Of a stretch of 64,000 nt of DNA, positions 17,458-26,674 are shown one piece after another. The stretch is taken from positions 881,742-945,741 of the forward strand of contig NZ_HG315690.1 in assembly GCF_000455345.1 (NCBI RefSeq). Reading direction: 5' to 3'. The position numbers were made by a program, and so were the translations under genes. The stretch is from Halopiger goleimassiliensis (GTDB lineage Archaea; Halobacteriota; Halobacteria; Halobacteriales; Natrialbaceae). The stretch's first letter is position 1. Each line of letters starts with the position of its first letter. The notes beneath the pieces were generated by a model. The model was not told where the DNA came from and made no database searches. It saw only the letters and a list, made by a program, of their open reading frames with translations.

Positions 17458-18231
17458 CTATGCGAACAACAGGTTGACTTCGATCGTGTTCGTCGCGGAG
17501 AGCAACTGGTTCTGCAACTCCTCCACTTCCCACTCGTTCTCGAGGCGCTGCTGCGGGCCGGAGATCGCCACCGCACCGTAGACCGTGCCGTCGTTGTCGA
17601 GAATCGGCGCGCCGACGGCACTTACGCCGGGGAGGTACTCGCCGTGGTTGTAGGCGACGCCCTCCTCACGCACCTGCTCGAGTTCGGTCTCGAGCGTCTC
17701 GCGATCGGTGATCGTCTCGTCGGTGAACGCCGGCAATCCCCAGTCGTCGACGATTCGGTCGACTTTCGACTCGTCGAAGTGGGCGAGCATCGCCTTTCCG
17801 CCGGCCGAACAGTGGAGGTACGTCGGCGTTCCGACGTCGATGTCGGACGTGACCGAGCGCTCGCCGTCGTGAGCGCGGACGATCGTTCCGAGTCCGTGCT
17901 GCTCCGTCGAACAGAAGGCGCGTTCACCGGTGCGTTCGGCGAGCTCCGCCACGGCCGATTCGGACGACTCGTACAGCGGTTCGGCCCGTTTGACCGACTC
18001 GCCGAAGGAGAGAAACCGGAGGCTCAGTCGGTACTCCTCTTCCTCCTGGACGACGTAGCCCTTGGAGTACAGCGTCTGGAGGTGCGCGTGAACGGTGCTC
18101 TTCGCGAGGTCGGTCCGGTCCGCCAGCGCCGTCACCCCGGCACCGCCGGTTTGCCAGAGCGCCTCCACGATGTCGAGAGCCTTCACCACGGCGTCGATCC
18201 GATCGACCTCGTCCCGTGCGTCTGCGTCCAT
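17458..18231 (-). CDS. IclR family transcriptional regulator
   Basis: A 257-aa regulator with an N-terminal winged-helix (residues about 12-65, with VTALADRTDLAKSTVHAHLQTL as the recognition region) and a C-terminal IclR ligand-binding domain (YLHCSAGGKAMLAHF, YNHGEYLPGVSAVGAPI). Such regulators sense small carboxylic or aromatic metabolites. It is divergent from an acyl-CoA dehydrogenase gene with a 156-nt shared promoter region, so control of that gene and probably of the nearby acyl-CoA genes is likely. The ATG at 18231 is 26 nt from a TATA-like cattag on the minus strand, which suits a leaderless message. Confidence 0.9.
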   Translation of the reverse strand: MDADARDEVDRIDAVVKALDIVEALWQTGGAGVTALADRTDLAKSTVHAHLQTLYSKGYVVQEEEEYRLSLRFLSFGESVKRAEPLYESSESAVAELAERTGERAFCSTEQHGLGTIVRAHDGERSVTSDIDVGTPTYLHCSAGGKAMLAHFDESKVDRIVDDWGLPAFTDETITDRETLETELEQVREEGVAYNHGEYLPGVSAVGAPILDNDGTVYGAVAISGPQQRLENEWEVEELQNQLLSATNTIEVNLLFA

Positions 18232-18333
18232 ACGTGTGCATTCTCGAAGGACCCCTAATGTGTTCTGTTCTGTTGAACGGATGCCGGGTTCGTTCGAAGT
18301 GGGACGGTCCCGTCGACCCCCGGGATTGCGTTC

Positions 18334-18341
18334 GTTGCAAC
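18334..18341. promoter_or_regulatory. GTTGCAAC palindrome before the dehydrogenase promoter
   Basis: A perfect 8-bp palindrome about 15 nt upstream of the TATA box at 18356-18366, in the IclR/dehydrogenase divergent region. It is a candidate IclR site. A related CGTTG/CAACG dyad lies upstream of the second acyl-CoA dehydrogenase at 27981-27996. Confidence 0.3.
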
Positions 18342-18355
18342 CGTGAGACACGACA

Positions 18356-18366
18356 ACAATTAAATA
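18356..18366 (+). promoter_or_regulatory. TATA box of the acyl-CoA dehydrogenase gene
   Basis: The sequence acaattaaata is centred about 27 nt before the ATG at 18388, exactly the spacing for a leaderless haloarchaeal transcript. Confidence 0.6.
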
Positions 18367-18387
18367 GGCAGTTCTGTCATATGGGCT

Positions 18388-19584
18388 ATGGACTTCAGCG
18401 AGCCGTCGGAAGCCGTCCAGATCAAGCGAGCGATCGACGAGTTCATCGAGCGGGAAGTCGCCCCCCTCGAGTCGGAGTACGACGAGTTCCTCGGCCCGGA
18501 TTACGAGAAACATATCGTCGACGAGAACCACCGACAGGTCCCCGAGTACCGCGAGGTGATCGAGCAGATCAGAAAGAAGTCCGTCGAGGCGGGCTTCTAC
18601 GGGATGACGATGCCGGAGGAGGTCGGCGGCGGCGACGTCGACATCCTCACGCGCGCCATCGTCGGCGAACACCTGTCGAACCGACCCCCGGGGTTCCACC
18701 GGGCCATCTTCGGCGGCGCGGGCGGGCCCACACCGATCCTGCTCGACTGTGACGAGGCTCAACGCGAGGAGTACCTCGATCCGCTGATGGACGGCGAGAT
18801 CACGACGTGTTTCGCGCTCACGGAGCCGGGTCACGGCAGCGACGCGCATCACATGGATACGCGGGCCGAACGGGACGGTGACGAGTGGGTTATCAACGGA
18901 CAGAAGTGCTACATCACGAACGGTCCCTACGCCGACTTCGCGATGGTGTTCGCCCGAACGAGCGGCGACGACGGGGATCTCCACGGGATCACCTGCTTCC
19001 TCGTGGACGCCGACAACCCCGGCTACGAGGTCGGAACGATCCACCGGGCGATGGGGATGACGCCGGGTACGCACTCGGAACTCCGGTTCGACGACTGTCG
19101 CGTCTCCGAGGACCAGGTGCTCGGGGAGGTCGACCAGGGGTTCCAGTCGGCGATGAGTTGGATCGGCGGCGGTCGGATTAACATCGCCGCAGGCTCCGTC
19201 GGTGCGGCGCAGTACCTGCTCGACATATCCGTCGAGTACGCCCGCGACCGGGAGACCTTCGGGAAACCGATCGGCCACCGTCAGGGCGTTTCCTTCCAGC
19301 TCGCCGAACTCGCGACGGACATCGAACAGGTCCGCCAGCTCTACCGCTACGCCGCCTGGAAGATGGACAACGGCGAACGGGCCCGCAAGGAGGAGTCGAT
19401 GGCCAAACTGCGGGGTGCGAAACTCGCGAACAAAGCGGCCGACGTCGCGATGCAGGTCCACGGCGGCGCTGGCTACATGAAGGATCTGCCGATCGAGCGC
19501 CACTACCGCAACGCCCGCGTCTATCGCATCTTCGAGGGAACCGACGAGATCCAGAAACGCACCATCGCCCGCGAACTGATCTGA
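18388..19584 (+). CDS. Acyl-CoA dehydrogenase
   Basis: FAD enzyme that introduces the alpha-beta double bond into an acyl-CoA, first step of beta-oxidation. It is 398 aa, the usual length. Seen: CFALTEPGHGSDA (flavin-side signature), WVINGQKCYITNG, the C-terminal helix RDRETFGKPI, and the catalytic glutamate E383 in RIFEGTDEIQ, the position used by short- and medium-chain enzymes. Chain-length preference cannot be read from the sequence. It is divergent from the IclR gene and lies next to a convergent D-hydroxyacid dehydrogenase gene. Confidence 0.92.
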   Translation: MDFSEPSEAVQIKRAIDEFIEREVAPLESEYDEFLGPDYEKHIVDENHRQVPEYREVIEQIRKKSVEAGFYGMTMPEEVGGGDVDILTRAIVGEHLSNRPPGFHRAIFGGAGGPTPILLDCDEAQREEYLDPLMDGEITTCFALTEPGHGSDAHHMDTRAERDGDEWVINGQKCYITNGPYADFAMVFARTSGDDGDLHGITCFLVDADNPGYEVGTIHRAMGMTPGTHSELRFDDCRVSEDQVLGEVDQGFQSAMSWIGGGRINIAAGSVGAAQYLLDISVEYARDRETFGKPIGHRQGVSFQLAELATDIEQVRQLYRYAAWKMDNGERARKEESMAKLRGAKLANKAADVAMQVHGGAGYMKDLPIERHYRNARVYRIFEGTDEIQKRTIARELI

Positions 19585-19610
19585 AACCCCGGCTCGAACC
19601 GATTCCGCGA

Positions 19611-20549
19611 TCAGACGACGCGATTCTCGAGCGGCTCACCCGAGACGAACCGCTCGTAGTTCGCGACGAACAGGTCCGCACAGCGCTCCCAGTAGTGGGG
19701 CGTCGACCCCGCCATGTGGGGCGTCACAAGCACGTCGTCGCGGTCCCACAGCGGCGACGACTCGGGGAGCGGCTCCTCGTCGAAGACGTCCAGCGCGGCC
19801 CCGGCCAACTCGTCCGCCTCGAGCGCATCGACGAGCGCGCTCTGGTCGACGACCTCGCCCCTGGCAACGTTGACGAGTACGGCGTCGTCGGGCAGCGTGG
19901 CGAGCGCGACGTCGTCGATCAGGCCACGCGTCTGGTCGGTCAGCGGACAGGCGAGCACGAGGTAGTCGCTCTCTGCGAGGACCCTCGGCAGATCGTCGGG
20001 CCCGTAGACGGCCTCGAGCGCGTCGGGTGCGTCGCTCGGGTCGCGCTTGACCCCGAGAACGCGGGCGTCGAAGGGGCGACAGTACCGGGCGACCTGCGAA
20101 CCGATGGCACCGACGCCAACGATGCCGACGGTTCGATCGCCGAGTTCGCCGCCCCCGTAGCGGTCCCACTCGCGACGCCGTTGCTGAGTGACCGCCCGGT
20201 CGAACCCGCGTTCGAAGTACAGCAGGTAGCCGAGCACCTGCTGACCGATCGGTTCGGCGTGGATGCCCGAGGCGTTCGTCAGTGCGACGTCGTGGTCGGC
20301 GAACGCGTCGTGGTCGTACGAGTCCGTCCCGGCGCTCACCGCCTGGACCCACTCCAGGTTCGGGGCCCGCTCGAGGACGTCCACGGACAGCCGCTGTGTG
20401 ATGACGACTTCGGCGTCGTCGAGATGGGCCTCAAAGGTTTCCTCGTCTTCGACGTGCTCGAGGTCCAGATCGGAACGTCGCTCTCGAATCTCGTCGGTCA
20501 GGGCCGATCCCCCCTCGCCGGCTACGAACGGAGAGACGAAGACGGTCAT
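19611..20549 (-). CDS. D-2-hydroxyacid dehydrogenase
   Basis: NAD(P)-dependent oxidoreductase of the D-isomer 2-hydroxyacid family, 312 aa, reducing a 2-keto acid. Seen: a Rossmann glycine motif in TVGIVGVGAIGSQVAR, the catalytic Arg in VNVARGEVVDQ, a following Glu in FDEEPLPESSPLW, and the catalytic His in VTPHMAGSTP. This set resembles the glyoxylate/hydroxypyruvate reductase branch, but the substrate is open. Start at ATG 20549; a GTG two codons earlier is possible. Convergent with the acyl-CoA dehydrogenase, it may process a 2-oxo acid in the same catabolic island. Confidence 0.88.
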   Translation of the reverse strand: MTVFVSPFVAGEGGSALTDEIRERRSDLDLEHVEDEETFEAHLDDAEVVITQRLSVDVLERAPNLEWVQAVSAGTDSYDHDAFADHDVALTNASGIHAEPIGQQVLGYLLYFERGFDRAVTQQRRREWDRYGGGELGDRTVGIVGVGAIGSQVARYCRPFDARVLGVKRDPSDAPDALEAVYGPDDLPRVLAESDYLVLACPLTDQTRGLIDDVALATLPDDAVLVNVARGEVVDQSALVDALEADELAGAALDVFDEEPLPESSPLWDRDDVLVTPHMAGSTPHYWERCADLFVANYERFVSGEPLENRVV

Positions 20550-20868
20550 GCCCACTGCACCCCACCGATCGGCTGTAGACGGCGACGCTCGTTCGCGGTC
20601 GGTTCACGGTACTGGAGACGACGGCAGTTCATGACGCGTCGTAACACGAACGGCTACAAGGAACCTGCGACAGCGGTCGATCCAGGGTGCGTCTCAAGCC
20701 GGACCCTCACGACGGAGGACCGTTCCGGGATCCGTACACTTTTGGGCATTTCCGAACAACGCCGTCGTGTATGAACGGATCGCTCGGTCTGGCTGAACGA
20801 CACGGTGGGCACCGGAGGCCGGGGACTCGACTCGAGCGATCCACGGCGACGCGGAGCGTGACCGGACC

Positions 20869-22161
20869 GTGACTGCGGCGGAGACGTTCTCGGATGCGGA
20901 GGTTCGGACCGTTTCGCTGGCGGTCATCGCGGGAATCTTCTTCGGCGGCGTCGCGACCGGCGTCGCGTTTCCGACGCTGCCCTTGCTGGACGAGGAGTTG
21001 CTCATCGGTGCGGTCATGCTGAGTCTGATCCTCTCGGCCAACCGGATCGCGCGGCTGGTGATGAACACGCCCGCAGGAACGATCATCGACCGGTACGGTG
21101 CGCGAACGCCGATGATCGTCGGCCTGTACACGCAGGCGCTGGCTCCGTTCGGCTACATCGTGGGCTTACTGGCACCGTCGTACGTCTTCGGAACGGTCCC
21201 GGTTCTGGGAGCGGTGTCGCTCCCGGGCGTCGTCTTCGTCCTCGCACGGCTGTTCTGGGGTATCGGAAGCGCGTTCGTCTTCCTCGGCGCGTTCGCGACG
21301 GTGACGTACGTGACGACGAGTGAGAACCGGGGCCGGTGGGTCGGCTACATGCGCGGCGGCCAGTCGCTGGGCTTTCCGACGGGGCTGGTCGTCGGGGGCG
21401 TGATGATGGACGTCGCCTCGATGCAGGCGGCGTTTTTCGTCGCCGGCGTCCTCGCGCTGATCGCGGGCACCGTCGCGACGCTCGTGTTGCCCGAGGTCCA
21501 CTCCGGAACGGAGTCGGAGACGGCACGACTGCGCGACGTGCCGGGCCTGGTATGGGGCCGTCCGACAGTGCTTTTGATCGGGTTCGGTAACTTCACGGTC
21601 CAGTTCCTCTGGGGTGGCATCATCCTCTCGACGCTGGCCCGCTACGCGAACGTCTACGGGCTGGAACTGTCGTTGCTCGGAGCGGCCGGCGTCAGCGGCG
21701 TCGTGATGGGCGTCGGCGTGATCACGTCCGGGGTGACGACGGTCGTGACGGGCCGAATCTCCGACGTGATCTCCGACCGGTCGCTGTTGACGGTTCCGGC
21801 GTTCGGATCGATGGCCGCCGGGTTCCTGATCGTCGCCTACGTCCCGGTGATCGAGGCGTTACTCCTGGCGATCGTTCTCATCGGTGCCGGGATGGGTGCC
21901 GCCGCACCCGCCCTGATGGCCATTCTCGGCGACGTCACCCCCGGCGACGAACTCGGCCGAATGGGTAGCGTCTACAACGTGATGGGCGACGTCGGGTTGA
22001 GTCTCGGCCCGCTCGTCGCGATTCCCGCCGTCGACATCTGGTTGGGCTACCAGTGGACCTACGTCCTCTGTGCCGCGCTCGTGTTCTCCTGTCTCACGCT
22101 CGTTTCCGTCCCGCTCGTCCGTAACCCGGACGTCTCGAGGGACGCGATCCGGGCCGATTGA
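20869..22161 (+). CDS. MFS transporter
   Basis: A 430-aa major facilitator with twelve predicted helices in the usual two bundles. The loop between helices 2 and 3 reads NTPAGTIIDRYGARTPMI, matching the MFS motif with its D-R-x-G-R core. The loop between helices 8 and 9 has TGRISDVISDRS. The substrate is not recognisable; the context of acyl-CoA genes suggests an organic acid. Starts with GTG 20869. Confidence 0.85.
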   Translation: MTAAETFSDAEVRTVSLAVIAGIFFGGVATGVAFPTLPLLDEELLIGAVMLSLILSANRIARLVMNTPAGTIIDRYGARTPMIVGLYTQALAPFGYIVGLLAPSYVFGTVPVLGAVSLPGVVFVLARLFWGIGSAFVFLGAFATVTYVTTSENRGRWVGYMRGGQSLGFPTGLVVGGVMMDVASMQAAFFVAGVLALIAGTVATLVLPEVHSGTESETARLRDVPGLVWGRPTVLLIGFGNFTVQFLWGGIILSTLARYANVYGLELSLLGAAGVSGVVMGVGVITSGVTTVVTGRISDVISDRSLLTVPAFGSMAAGFLIVAYVPVIEALLLAIVLIGAGMGAAAPALMAILGDVTPGDELGRMGSVYNVMGDVGLSLGPLVAIPAVDIWLGYQWTYVLCAALVFSCLTLVSVPLVRNPDVSRDAIRAD

Positions 22162-22232
22162 AACGGACGACGGACCCCATCGCCGGCAACTCGCGGACGG
22201 AGAGACGATCGTGACGAGCCTCGAGTGCAGGC

Positions 22233-22505
22233 TTAGCCGGGTAACTCGCCGGCCTCCTGCAGGCCCTCGACGATGTCGTCGGCGATCGCTTCGGGGCTAT
22301 CGTACGGGAACCGTTCGGTGGGATCGCCCTCGCTCGCGCTCTGGATCTGCATGATCGACATCGAGAAATCGCCCGATTCGAACGTCGTCGCCGGACCGTT
22401 CGGCAGCGCCGGCAGGAGTTCCATCGGGTTCTCGACGGGGTAGTCCGCGCCCTCGAAGGCGTCGACCAACTGTTCGTGGATTTCGTCCGGATCGGCGTCG
22501 GACAT
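22233..22505 (-). CDS. MTH865-like family protein
   Basis: A 90-aa acidic protein matching the MTH865-like family of archaeal EF-hand-like small proteins. Seen: DYPVENPMELLPALPNGP, which is the family core, then ESGDFSMSI and a C-terminal helix DSPEAIADDIVEGLQEAG. Function is unknown in the family. The gene stands alone between the MFS gene and the MaoC gene. Confidence 0.8.
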   Translation of the reverse strand: MSDADPDEIHEQLVDAFEGADYPVENPMELLPALPNGPATTFESGDFSMSIMQIQSASEGDPTERFPYDSPEAIADDIVEGLQEAGELPG

Positions 22506-22580
22506 AGTTCGACGATACGACGACCCGCCACATAATCGTTGGTCGAACGATACACCGATTCGGCGCTTCCCACCCGGTGG

Positions 22581-23573
22581 TTACTCCTCGAGGGTCGCGC
22601 TCGCGGTACCGGAAAGCAGCGTCTCGCCGCGGTCAGCCCGGGCCTCGAGTTCGACCTCGACCGTCCCATCACCGACGTCGACGACCTCGCCGGTCGCGAT
22701 CACCGTATCGCCGGGGAAGACCCGCGACTGGAAGCGGACGCCGAAGGAGTCGACGGCGTCGATACCGAACCAGTCGGTGACGACACGGGAGGTGACGCCG
22801 GCGGTGAACATCCCCTGGCCGAAGACGCTGGGGTTGCCCGCTTCCCGGGCGTAGGGTTCGTCGTAGTGGATCGGGTTGAAGTCGCCGCTCGCGCCGGCGT
22901 ACTTGACGAAGTGCTTTCGCTCTACGTCGTCCACCACGACCGTCGGCCCCGAGTCGCCGACTGCGAGGTCCTCGAGCGAGCGAACGGGGTCGACCGAGTC
23001 TGGGTCGGCCACTGCGGTTTCGCTTCCTTCCTCGTCGTCGGCGTCGGTCTCCACGTCGTCCGTACTATCCTCATCGTCGACGGCACCCTCGGTTTCGATC
23101 GCCGTCGCCCGGGCGGTGAGGACGAGGTCGCCGTCCCGATCGCGGTACTCGGTCTCGAAGACGGCGAAGGTCATCGTTCCCGCGCGGCCACCCTCGCGCT
23201 GGAAGACGTCCGCGAGGGTCGTCTCGCCGGTCACCACGTCGCCGACGTACAGCGGCCGTTCGTACTCGTAGGCCTGTTCGCCGTGGAGGACGTACTCCTG
23301 GCGAAAGCCAAGGTCGAAGCCGTAGCCGTCGTCCTCGGTCGCACTATATCGGGGAAACCGACTCACGCGCGTGTAGGTCAGCGGCGCGGGAATCCGGTCG
23401 TGACCTGCCTCGCGAGCGGCGTCGGGGTCGGAGTAAATCGGGTTCGGATCCGTGATCGCCCGGGCGAACTCCGCGACCTTTCCGCGTTCGATCCGGAAAT
23501 CCTCGACGGTCACCCGCGACTCCCCGACCAGTCCCTCGAGTTCCGACAGGGGTTTAGTCGGCACGGCGGTCAC
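22581..23573 (-). CDS. MaoC-type double hot-dog enoyl-CoA hydratase
   Basis: Likely hydrates or dehydrates acyl-CoAs ((R)-specific enoyl-CoA hydratase type), 330 aa. Two hot-dog domains are visible. The first, residues about 8-155, has TDPNPIYSDPDAA, where the catalytic His is Tyr. The second, residues about 200-325, has SGDFNPIHYDEPYA with the intact D-x4-H pair of hydratase 2. Between them is an acidic insert of about 35 residues (a DDE-rich halophilic linker). Loss of the site in the N-half is normal for this family. Starts GTG 23573. Together with the dehydrogenases and the thiolase it completes most of a beta-oxidation-like path. Confidence 0.85.
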   Translation of the reverse strand: MTAVPTKPLSELEGLVGESRVTVEDFRIERGKVAEFARAITDPNPIYSDPDAAREAGHDRIPAPLTYTRVSRFPRYSATEDDGYGFDLGFRQEYVLHGEQAYEYERPLYVGDVVTGETTLADVFQREGGRAGTMTFAVFETEYRDRDGDLVLTARATAIETEGAVDDEDSTDDVETDADDEEGSETAVADPDSVDPVRSLEDLAVGDSGPTVVVDDVERKHFVKYAGASGDFNPIHYDEPYAREAGNPSVFGQGMFTAGVTSRVVTDWFGIDAVDSFGVRFQSRVFPGDTVIATGEVVDVGDGTVEVELEARADRGETLLSGTASATLEE

Positions 23574-23798
23574 CTCCCGCGGGAAGACCGTCTGCGAGTC
23601 GCTTCACGATAGATCCCCGGGGTCCGGGTGAGCATCGCTCCGGCGTTCCTGTCTCGACTGTCATTTCCCGACTCGTTCGAAGACCTAACCCATAACTGTG
23701 TTCCTCGAAAACGCTAGCTGGAATCGACGGAGTGGCTACGGCGACGCCCTCGACTCCGGGACGGAACGGCTATCCGGTTCGCCGCCGTAGGCCGGCGT

Positions 23799-24968
23799 AT
23801 GAACGACGCAGTCATCGTCGACGCTGTTCGAACACCGTTCGGCAAGCGAGACGGCTCCTTCCGTGATACCCATCCGCAGGACCTGGCCGCGAAACCGCTC
23901 GAGGCCCTCGAGGAGCGAAACGGCTTCGGTCCGGAGACGGTCGAGGACGTGATCTACGGCTGCGTGACCCCGATCGACGAACAGGGACTCAATATCGGCC
24001 GCATCGCGCCGATGGTTGCCGGATGGGGCGACGGCGTTCCCGGCGTCCAGCTCAATCGGATGTGTGGCTCCGGCCAGCAGGCGGTCAACTTCGCGGCGAC
24101 GAACGTCATGGCCGGCCAGCACGACGTCCTCGTCGCCGGCGGCGTCGAGCACATGACCCGCGTGCCGATGGGATCGGACGGGGCCGACGGCGTCGACGGC
24201 GACGGCGCGGTCACGGACACCTACTTCGAGCACTTCGACGAGTTGACCCACCAGGGCGAAGGGGCCGAACGCATCGCCGAGAACTACGGCTTCACGCGCC
24301 GGGAACTCGACGAACTCGCCGTCGACTCCCAGCGCCGGTGGGCCGAGGCCTGGGAGGACGGCCGGTACGACGACCAGATCGTCCCCGTCGAAACGGAACT
24401 CGATGGTGACGGTCTCACCATCGAGCAGGACGAACACCCCCGCCCCGACACCGACCTCGAGACGCTCTCGACCCTGCCGCTGTCGTTCCGCGAGGAGGGC
24501 GAGGGCGTCCACCACCCCGGCAACGCCTCGGGCATCGTCGACGGCTCAGCGGCCCTCCTGATCGCCAGCGAGGAAGCCGCCGCGGCACACGGCTGGGAAC
24601 CGATGGCCCGGATCGTCGCGACCGAGGTCGTCGGCGTCGACCCCGTGACGATGCTCACCGGCCCGATTCCGGCCACCGAGCGCGTGCTGGAGAAGACCGA
24701 CCTCGAACTCGAGGATATCGACCGCTTCGAGGTCAACGAGGCGTTCGCCTCGGTCGTCGCGGCCTGGCTCGAGGAGACCGGCGTCTCCTGGGAACGGGTC
24801 AACGTCAACGGCGGGGCGATCGCTCACGGCCACCCGCTGGGCGCGACCGGCGCAGCACTGCTGACGAAACTGGCCCACGAACTCGAGCGAACCGGGAAGA
24901 ACCGGGCGCTCTCGACCATGTGTATCGGATTCGGGCAGGGGATCGCGACGATCATCGAACGCGTGTAA
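23799..24968 (+). CDS. Thiolase (acetyl-CoA acyltransferase)
   Basis: Cleaves a 3-ketoacyl-CoA with CoA, or condenses acetyl-CoA units, 389 aa. Seen: the nucleophile C89 in RMCGSGQQAV, where Gln replaces the more common Leu; the H of GNASGIVDG; GGAIAHGHPLGATG with the catalytic His; and C375 in TMCIGFGQG. The AHGHPLG form is usual in degradative thiolases. ATG at 23799. It is divergent from the MaoC gene with a 225-nt gap. Confidence 0.92.
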   Translation: MNDAVIVDAVRTPFGKRDGSFRDTHPQDLAAKPLEALEERNGFGPETVEDVIYGCVTPIDEQGLNIGRIAPMVAGWGDGVPGVQLNRMCGSGQQAVNFAATNVMAGQHDVLVAGGVEHMTRVPMGSDGADGVDGDGAVTDTYFEHFDELTHQGEGAERIAENYGFTRRELDELAVDSQRRWAEAWEDGRYDDQIVPVETELDGDGLTIEQDEHPRPDTDLETLSTLPLSFREEGEGVHHPGNASGIVDGSAALLIASEEAAAAHGWEPMARIVATEVVGVDPVTMLTGPIPATERVLEKTDLELEDIDRFEVNEAFASVVAAWLEETGVSWERVNVNGGAIAHGHPLGATGAALLTKLAHELERTGKNRALSTMCIGFGQGIATIIERV

Positions 24969-25078
24969 CCGCTCTCCCGAACGCCGATTCCAGTGTAAAC
25001 CCACCCTATCAACCGAGTATTGCACTGATTATCCGCGATCCCGACCAGTCTCCGGCCGAACACGTGTCATTCACTGAA

Positions 25079-25092
25079 CAATAATTAATTGG
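25079..25092 (+). promoter_or_regulatory. TATA box of the secreted hydrolase gene
   Basis: The sequence caataattaattgg is centred about 32 nt before the ATG at 25118. It contains the palindrome AATTAATT. The spacing fits a transcript starting within a few bases of the start codon. Confidence 0.5.
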
Positions 25093-25117
25093 CGGGGACC
25101 GCTACGTCGGTCCGTCG

Positions 25118-26635
25118 ATGTCAGACGATCCCATCCAAGACGACAGTCGGTGGAGTCGCAGTCGCCGCACGGTGCTGCGCAGTCTCGGTGTCGCGTCGGC
25201 CGTCGGGGTCGTGGGTACCCCGACGGTGCTCGCGGGCGGGGACGACCACGAGATCCCCGAAACGGTGCCGACGCCCCACGTGAGCAGGCTCTCGGGCGGG
25301 CACGCAACCGGGCAGCCACAGACGTCGGCGGTTCACGACGTCTCCGAGTACGGCTACGTCGAGGAGGAGTTTATGGTCGCCGGCGAGGCGCGGCCGACGA
25401 CCCATCCGCCAGTATTCTTCGAGGAGGAAGCCCCGGCCCTCCCCGAAGAGCACGCCTCCTACGCGACCCGAATCCTCGTCTATCGGCCCGCCGATCCCGA
25501 GGCGTTCAACGGCGACGTCGTCGTCAACTGGGCCAACGTCTCGACCCAGCGCGACGCGCCGGTGACGTGGGTCAACGCCTACGACTACCTGATGCGCGAG
25601 GGGTACGCCGTCGTGGTCGCCTCCGTGCAGAAGGTCGGGGTCGACGACTCGGCCGAGGGACTGGATCTGGTCTCCTGGGACCCCGCGCGGTACGGCGACC
25701 TCCACCACCCGGGCGACGAGTACGCGTTCGACATCTTCTCGCAGCTAGTCAAGGCGCTCCGGGCCAGTCCGGACGTCGACCCCATGGGCGGCCTCGAGAC
25801 GGAGTACGTCTACGCGACCGGGGAGTCGCAGTCTGCCGGCTTCCTCCACCCCTACATCACGGACGTCCAGCCGGTCCACGGGATGGTCGACGGGTTCATG
25901 CCGACGGCCGCGGTGGGGTCGTCGGAGATCGTCGACGCTCCAGTGCCGGTCCTGTGGCTCAACAGCGAGGACGAAGCCCCCTGGCTCGATCCGGAAACCG
26001 GACGGGAGATTCCAAACACCAAGTCGTTCGTCCTCTGGGAGGTCGCCGGGGCCTCGCACGTCAACTTCTGGCTGTCGGCCTGGTACGACGTGATGAACGC
26101 CCGCGACTTCGACGAGGAACCGGACTGGTTCGCGAGCGACGACCCCGAGTGGGACCCCGGCTACGCGGGCCAGTACGGCCAGCTCGAGGACGCCGTCTAC
26201 GGCGTCTGCGGGACGAACTACACGCCCTCGCGGTACGCCTACGCCGCCGGCGTCGAGCGGTTGCGCAACTGGGTCCGCCACGGCGAGAAGCCCCCCGAAC
26301 CGCCGCGGATCGAACACGACGGCGACGACGTCGCCAGCGACGAGTACGGCAACGCCTTGGGCGGCGTTCGCTACCCGCCGATCGACGTCCCCGTGGCCAC
26401 CTACCACGCGCGCGACGAGGTCTGCGGCGGTGCCGAGGGCGAATCCGAACTGCTCGGCGCGACCGTCCGCTTCGACGACGCGGCGATCCGGGAGCTGTAC
26501 GGCTCCGTCGACCGGTACGTCGCCCTGATGCGCGAGGCGGCCGACGAGGCGGTCGAGCAGGGCTACCTGCTCGAGCCTGAACGCGAGGAGCTGCTGGCTC
26601 GAGCGCGGACGATCGACGGCCTCCCGCGGAACTGA
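25118..26635 (+). CDS. Tat-exported alpha/beta-hydrolase domain protein
   Basis: A 505-aa protein with a Tat signal (SRRTVLRSLGV at residues 15-25) and a likely cleavage after VLAGG, with no lipobox, so it is secreted or cell-wall associated. The body resembles the large alpha/beta-hydrolase domain family (PF20091-like, from memory). A nucleophile elbow TGESQSAG with Ser near residue 236 and a later GASHVNFW that may carry the catalytic His support this. The substrate is probably an ester. It may release acids that feed the nearby acyl-CoA genes; that is inference. It converges on the second acyl-CoA dehydrogenase. Confidence 0.75.
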   Translation: MSDDPIQDDSRWSRSRRTVLRSLGVASAVGVVGTPTVLAGGDDHEIPETVPTPHVSRLSGGHATGQPQTSAVHDVSEYGYVEEEFMVAGEARPTTHPPVFFEEEAPALPEEHASYATRILVYRPADPEAFNGDVVVNWANVSTQRDAPVTWVNAYDYLMREGYAVVVASVQKVGVDDSAEGLDLVSWDPARYGDLHHPGDEYAFDIFSQLVKALRASPDVDPMGGLETEYVYATGESQSAGFLHPYITDVQPVHGMVDGFMPTAAVGSSEIVDAPVPVLWLNSEDEAPWLDPETGREIPNTKSFVLWEVAGASHVNFWLSAWYDVMNARDFDEEPDWFASDDPEWDPGYAGQYGQLEDAVYGVCGTNYTPSRYAYAAGVERLRNWVRHGEKPPEPPRIEHDGDDVASDEYGNALGGVRYPPIDVPVATYHARDEVCGGAEGESELLGATVRFDDAAIRELYGSVDRYVALMREAADEAVEQGYLLEPEREELLARARTIDGLPRN

Positions 26636-26674
26636 TTCGCCTCCCTCCGGGTAGGTCCAGCGGAGAGCGGCGGG

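Noticed and set aside
17154-17621. 155-codon frame running through the region left of iclR
   Set aside because: Its first half is the iclR gene in another frame and the remainder lacks haloarchaeal codon and amino-acid bias.
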